From Paraspadella gotoi (taxonomy: Eukaryota > Chaetognatha), in contig CM119265.1 in assembly GCA_051294375.1 (NCBI GenBank), positions 14,004,124 through 14,068,123 on the forward strand: a DNA stretch of 64,000 nt. The letters run 5' to 3'. The notes under the pieces were generated by a model. That model worked only from the letters and a program-made list of their open reading frames with translations, made no database searches and was not told the origin of the DNA. This document shows positions 61,894 to 64,000 of the stretch, one piece after another (the stretch's first letter is position 1; the number at the start of each line of letters is the position of its first letter). The position numbers and the translations under genes were made by a program.

Positions 61894-62669
61894 ACTCACT
61901 CTCTCTCTGGAAATTCGTCATTCCTCACCTTTACACAAAAATTTCATGATGGCCGCCGTCCCTTCTTCGCAAATGATTGGATCCGGATGCCTCATAGCGT
62001 AAGTATCAACGACCAGCTTCTTCATAGTTCCGGCACATCTGGAAGCGGTAATGAAGCTAGAAAACCAAGCTCCGAATAACGAAGACGAAAAACAAAATTA
62101 ATTTCCTCACCTGGCGAATTCCGTTGGCAGTGAACGCACGTGAGAGTTTTTCGTCAGGTCAACCGCTTCCAGCAAAGTTAATTCGCAAAGAATCATGGGG
62201 AATTCTAAATGAAAAATAGAAACGGCGCAATGCGGTTTTTTGAGGTTATAATTTAGTAAAGCGGGTCAAAGTACTACCTCTGAGTTTATTGTGTCTGAGA
62301 TTAATCTGTTGCAGTTTAGTCAAGTTCCTGATGGACGCCGGAAGTTTCCTGACTTTGTTGTTGCGTAAATTGAGAGCGCGGAGATTCGGCAATAATCCAA
62401 CTTCATCGGGAACAAATGTGAACCAATTCTCGCTCAGGTCAAGTACCTTGAATAATATTTAAAAATCGTTAAAATCAAACAACCAATCAATTAATCAATA
62501 AACAATTTAATCAACGAATATATGAAATCATTTTTATCAATCAATCAATCCGTCAATTAATAAATCAATCGATCAATCAATCAATATTATCAACCTGGAT
62601 AAGAAAAAGATCCGCAATTTTTCCTCCCCCACGAATGGAAGTCAAATAATTGTTACGAAGAATCAGAGT
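57447..62669 (-). CDS. LRSAM1: LRSAM1-like LRR/coiled-coil/SAM protein; RING finger incomplete
   Basis: Sixteen exons are visible: 62595-62669, 62278-62446, 62111-62204, 61929-62038, 61455-61732, 61139-61255, 60804-60979, 60403-60518, 60094-60287, 59607-59858, 59231-59329, about 58966-59115, 58398-58529, 58202-58303, 58085-58130 and 57492-57841 (or to a stop at 57447). Leucine-rich repeats (VLDLSENWFTFVPDEVG, LNLRNNKVRKLP) lead into EGTAAIMKFLCKEYGLDYE, a long coiled coil with EAFYWLVQYQRLMDKKPQAL, and a SAM domain (EYAVLHILQDAGADDYIPLF, GVHQMGIRAQLLKN). A PSAP motif that could bind TSG101 and ECLVCL, the first RING cysteine pair, follow. LRSAM1 ubiquitinates TSG101 in endosomal sorting. The remaining RING residues were not found, and the initiating exon is also unresolved. 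Confidence 0.88.
61289..61402. repeat. (GAAA)n microsatellite in an LRSAM1 intron
   Basis: An imperfect GAAA/GAAAA tandem run occupies most of a 199 bp intron. On the minus strand it gives a pyrimidine-rich tract far upstream of the TTTATTACAG acceptor at its end. Confidence 0.95.
61802..61910. repeat. (CT)n microsatellite in an LRSAM1 intron
   Basis: Nearly perfect CT dinucleotide repeat of about 100 bp with a few interruptions, inside the intron 61733-61928. Its length is likely to vary between individuals and assemblies. Confidence 0.96.
62478..62586. repeat. (ATCA)n-like simple repeat in an LRSAM1 intron
   Basis: Imperfect ATCA/ATTA tetranucleotide blocks in the intron between the first two visible leucine-rich-repeat exons. 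Confidence 0.85.
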
Positions 62670-63297
62670 CTGTAAAAAAACAAAAACGTTGGCTTATTTT
62701 ATTTTCTATTTTTTCTATCAACGCCATAGCATTTATTTAACTACATTGTATAAAAAAAACCAACCAACCGACTAAATACCACCTTGCTCTTCTGTTTTTC
62801 GCGATTTCCCACGTTTATTCTAGCAGCTCCTCTGCTTTATAGTCAGATTCCTAAGACAAGCCGCACCGCCAAACATTGGCAGTCATAGAAGAAATTTGAT
62901 TGGACGATGCCATGGCGAGCTTCGGCTTTCTATTGGTTCGTTCACTGACTGAAAGCGTTTTGTCTCGCAGAAAACTCTCCTCTCTATTCTTCCCCGACGC
63001 CCCCCTCAAAATCATTGTCGTCCAGTTATGGATTCATGTCTTCGTAAAGAGAAAACGAACGTTCAGTCAAAAAATCCATCTCTCGTCTTTCCCTGTGCCT
63101 TTCTCCAAATTCGTCGTCCTCGACTTTAAAAAACCGCATCGCAAACTATTTTTCCTCGGCTCTCCGCACAAGTCAGCCATTTTGGAGTCACATGATAGTG
63201 ACGCAAGGCACGTGACCAGAGTTGTTTTGTTCCCGTGATTTTCGCGTCCAGTTACGCGCCCCTACCTAGCTCTACGACGCCGCAGACGGGCGCCGCG
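62670..63297. promoter_or_regulatory. Divergent promoter region between LRSAM1 and the plus-strand gene
   Basis: The only head-to-head gene pair in the window is separated by this 0.6 kb tract, whose right half is GC-richer. It contains an inverted CCAAT box (CTATTGGTTCG near 62,932), a CRE-like GTGACGCAA near 63,200 and an E-box CACGTG near 63,209. These motifs are short and could occur by chance, but their clustering between divergent starts fits a bidirectional promoter. The missing first exon of LRSAM1 may also lie here. Confidence 0.45.
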
Positions 63298-64000
63298 ATG
63301 AGTTCGCTTCCGGCGACGATGAGGGCCGGAGTTCGGCATTCCAATTCCGGCGCCGATGGAATCGAAGACTTCCGGAGAGGTTGGATGGATTCCTTTTTAT
63401 CATCTTTATGATTCCAATGAAAAACGAATAAGTCTTAACCATTTTCCACTTCCGTCTCCACAGACCGACACGGCCTTCCGATAAACGCCGTTCCCGTGAC
63501 TCAGACGGCGCATCTCTCGCCTGCCAACGCCGCAGCACTGCAATACCAGGTCCGCGCCGGGGACGCCGCCACGCCTCTCCTTTACCACAGCGCCCTCCAA
63601 GGTTTTCCCGGATCTCAGGTGGGTTGTCATTCTTCGTTTTTGAGTGGAGTCGGTTATTTTTTTTAATGAATTAACCTTAGACAATAAAAGATTAAAAAAT
63701 TATTCAATTAGCTTATCGGACAAGCCACCGCATCAACCTCTAACTCTAGTCCAAACCAAGAAGCCATTGAACGGTTCCCGTTTCAGTATTCGACGGGCTC
63801 TGTGTCAACGGACTCCAACGGTAAAAATATTTTATCACTTTTAGCTGGAATCAACAAAGAATTAGTTTAGTTTAGTCTTTGCTTAATTCTGCCAATCAGA
63901 TGACCAATCACATTTTAACTTTTAAAAACAATTCGCTGTCATTTTTCGCACTCTTATCAACCAACTCTGAACTGCATCTGTTTTTAGGCTTAAATTCCAT
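63298..64000 (+). CDS. N-terminus of an unrecognised plus-strand gene (partial)
   Basis: Four exon pieces join in phase: 63298-63379, 63464-63618, 63712-63820 and 63988 to the window edge. They begin MSSLPATMRAGVRHSNSGAD and continue with an Ala/Ser/Thr/Gln-rich sequence (TAHLSPANAAALQYQV, IERFPFQYSTGSVSTDSN). Splice sites are canonical (CCACAG acceptor, CAG|GTGGG donor, TTTTTAG acceptor). Introns are 84-167 bp. The composition resembles the N-terminal activation region of a transcription factor, but no domain is reached before the window ends. It is the only plus-strand gene here. Confidence 0.7.

Noticed and set aside
62900-63238. Plus-strand open frame of 112 codons before the divergent gene
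   Set aside because: It lies in the promoter region, has no splice or family support, and the downstream gene has its own start with in-phase exons.
1-64000. CRISPR arrays, bacterial operons, phage or restriction systems
   Set aside because: The spliceosomal introns and animal gene content make the window eukaryotic; no direct-repeat/spacer array was seen.

Overview
The window is nuclear DNA of a multicellular animal. Its genes are split by short GT-AG introns, mostly 48-100 bp, and encode recognisable metazoan-type proteins: SMG1, LRSAM1, endophilin A, CRPPA/ISPD, ABHD12 and EMC7. Intergenic DNA is AT-rich and carries tRNA-derived SINEs and minisatellites. The very tight packing, and splice-acceptor-like sequences lying just before many start codons, suggest a compact invertebrate genome, possibly a sponge. 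That placement is a low-confidence guess.

Layout: eighteen genes lie on the minus strand from base 219 to 62,669, and one partial gene starts on the plus strand at 63,298. In transcription order from the right, the minus-strand genes are: LRSAM1-like (57.4-62.7 kb); endophilin A (49.9-51.1 kb); EMC7 (44.6-48.6 kb, introns full of repeats); NDUFA12 (42.3-42.8 kb); an unrecognised low-complexity protein (37.5-41.9 kb); RAB5IF (36.4-36.8 kb); and SMG1 (22.2-36.0 kb, 12 coding exons). SMG1 is followed at gaps of only 58-128 bp by aprataxin, a YIL108W-type metalloprotease and ABHD12. After a 2.1 kb gap come WDR6, MSH2, HSCB, CRPPA, BOLA2 and MPC2, spaced 83-246 bp apart, then CHMP3 and a TPR/degenerate-DEAD-box protein. 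I assembled exon joins by matching splice sites, reading phase and family similarity.

Functionally this is a housekeeping neighbourhood rather than one pathway. It covers nonsense-mediated decay (SMG1), DNA repair (APTX, MSH2), iron-sulphur biogenesis (HSCB, BOLA2), mitochondrial metabolism (MPC2, NDUFA12), ER membrane-protein insertion (EMC7, RAB5IF), membrane traffic (CHMP3, LRSAM1, endophilin), tRNA modification (WDR6), lipid hydrolysis (ABHD12) and dystroglycan glycosylation (CRPPA).

The main points for a second look are: the operon-like co-oriented arrays with acceptor-like leaders; the catalytically degenerate helicase; an LRSAM1 whose RING finger I cannot complete; a fossil exon copy; a hammerhead-like motif inside an inverted repeat at 52.2 kb; two tRNA-SINEs and a 26-bp minisatellite inside EMC7; and orphan splice-flanked exons in the 6 kb gene-poor tract at 51.1-57.4 kb.
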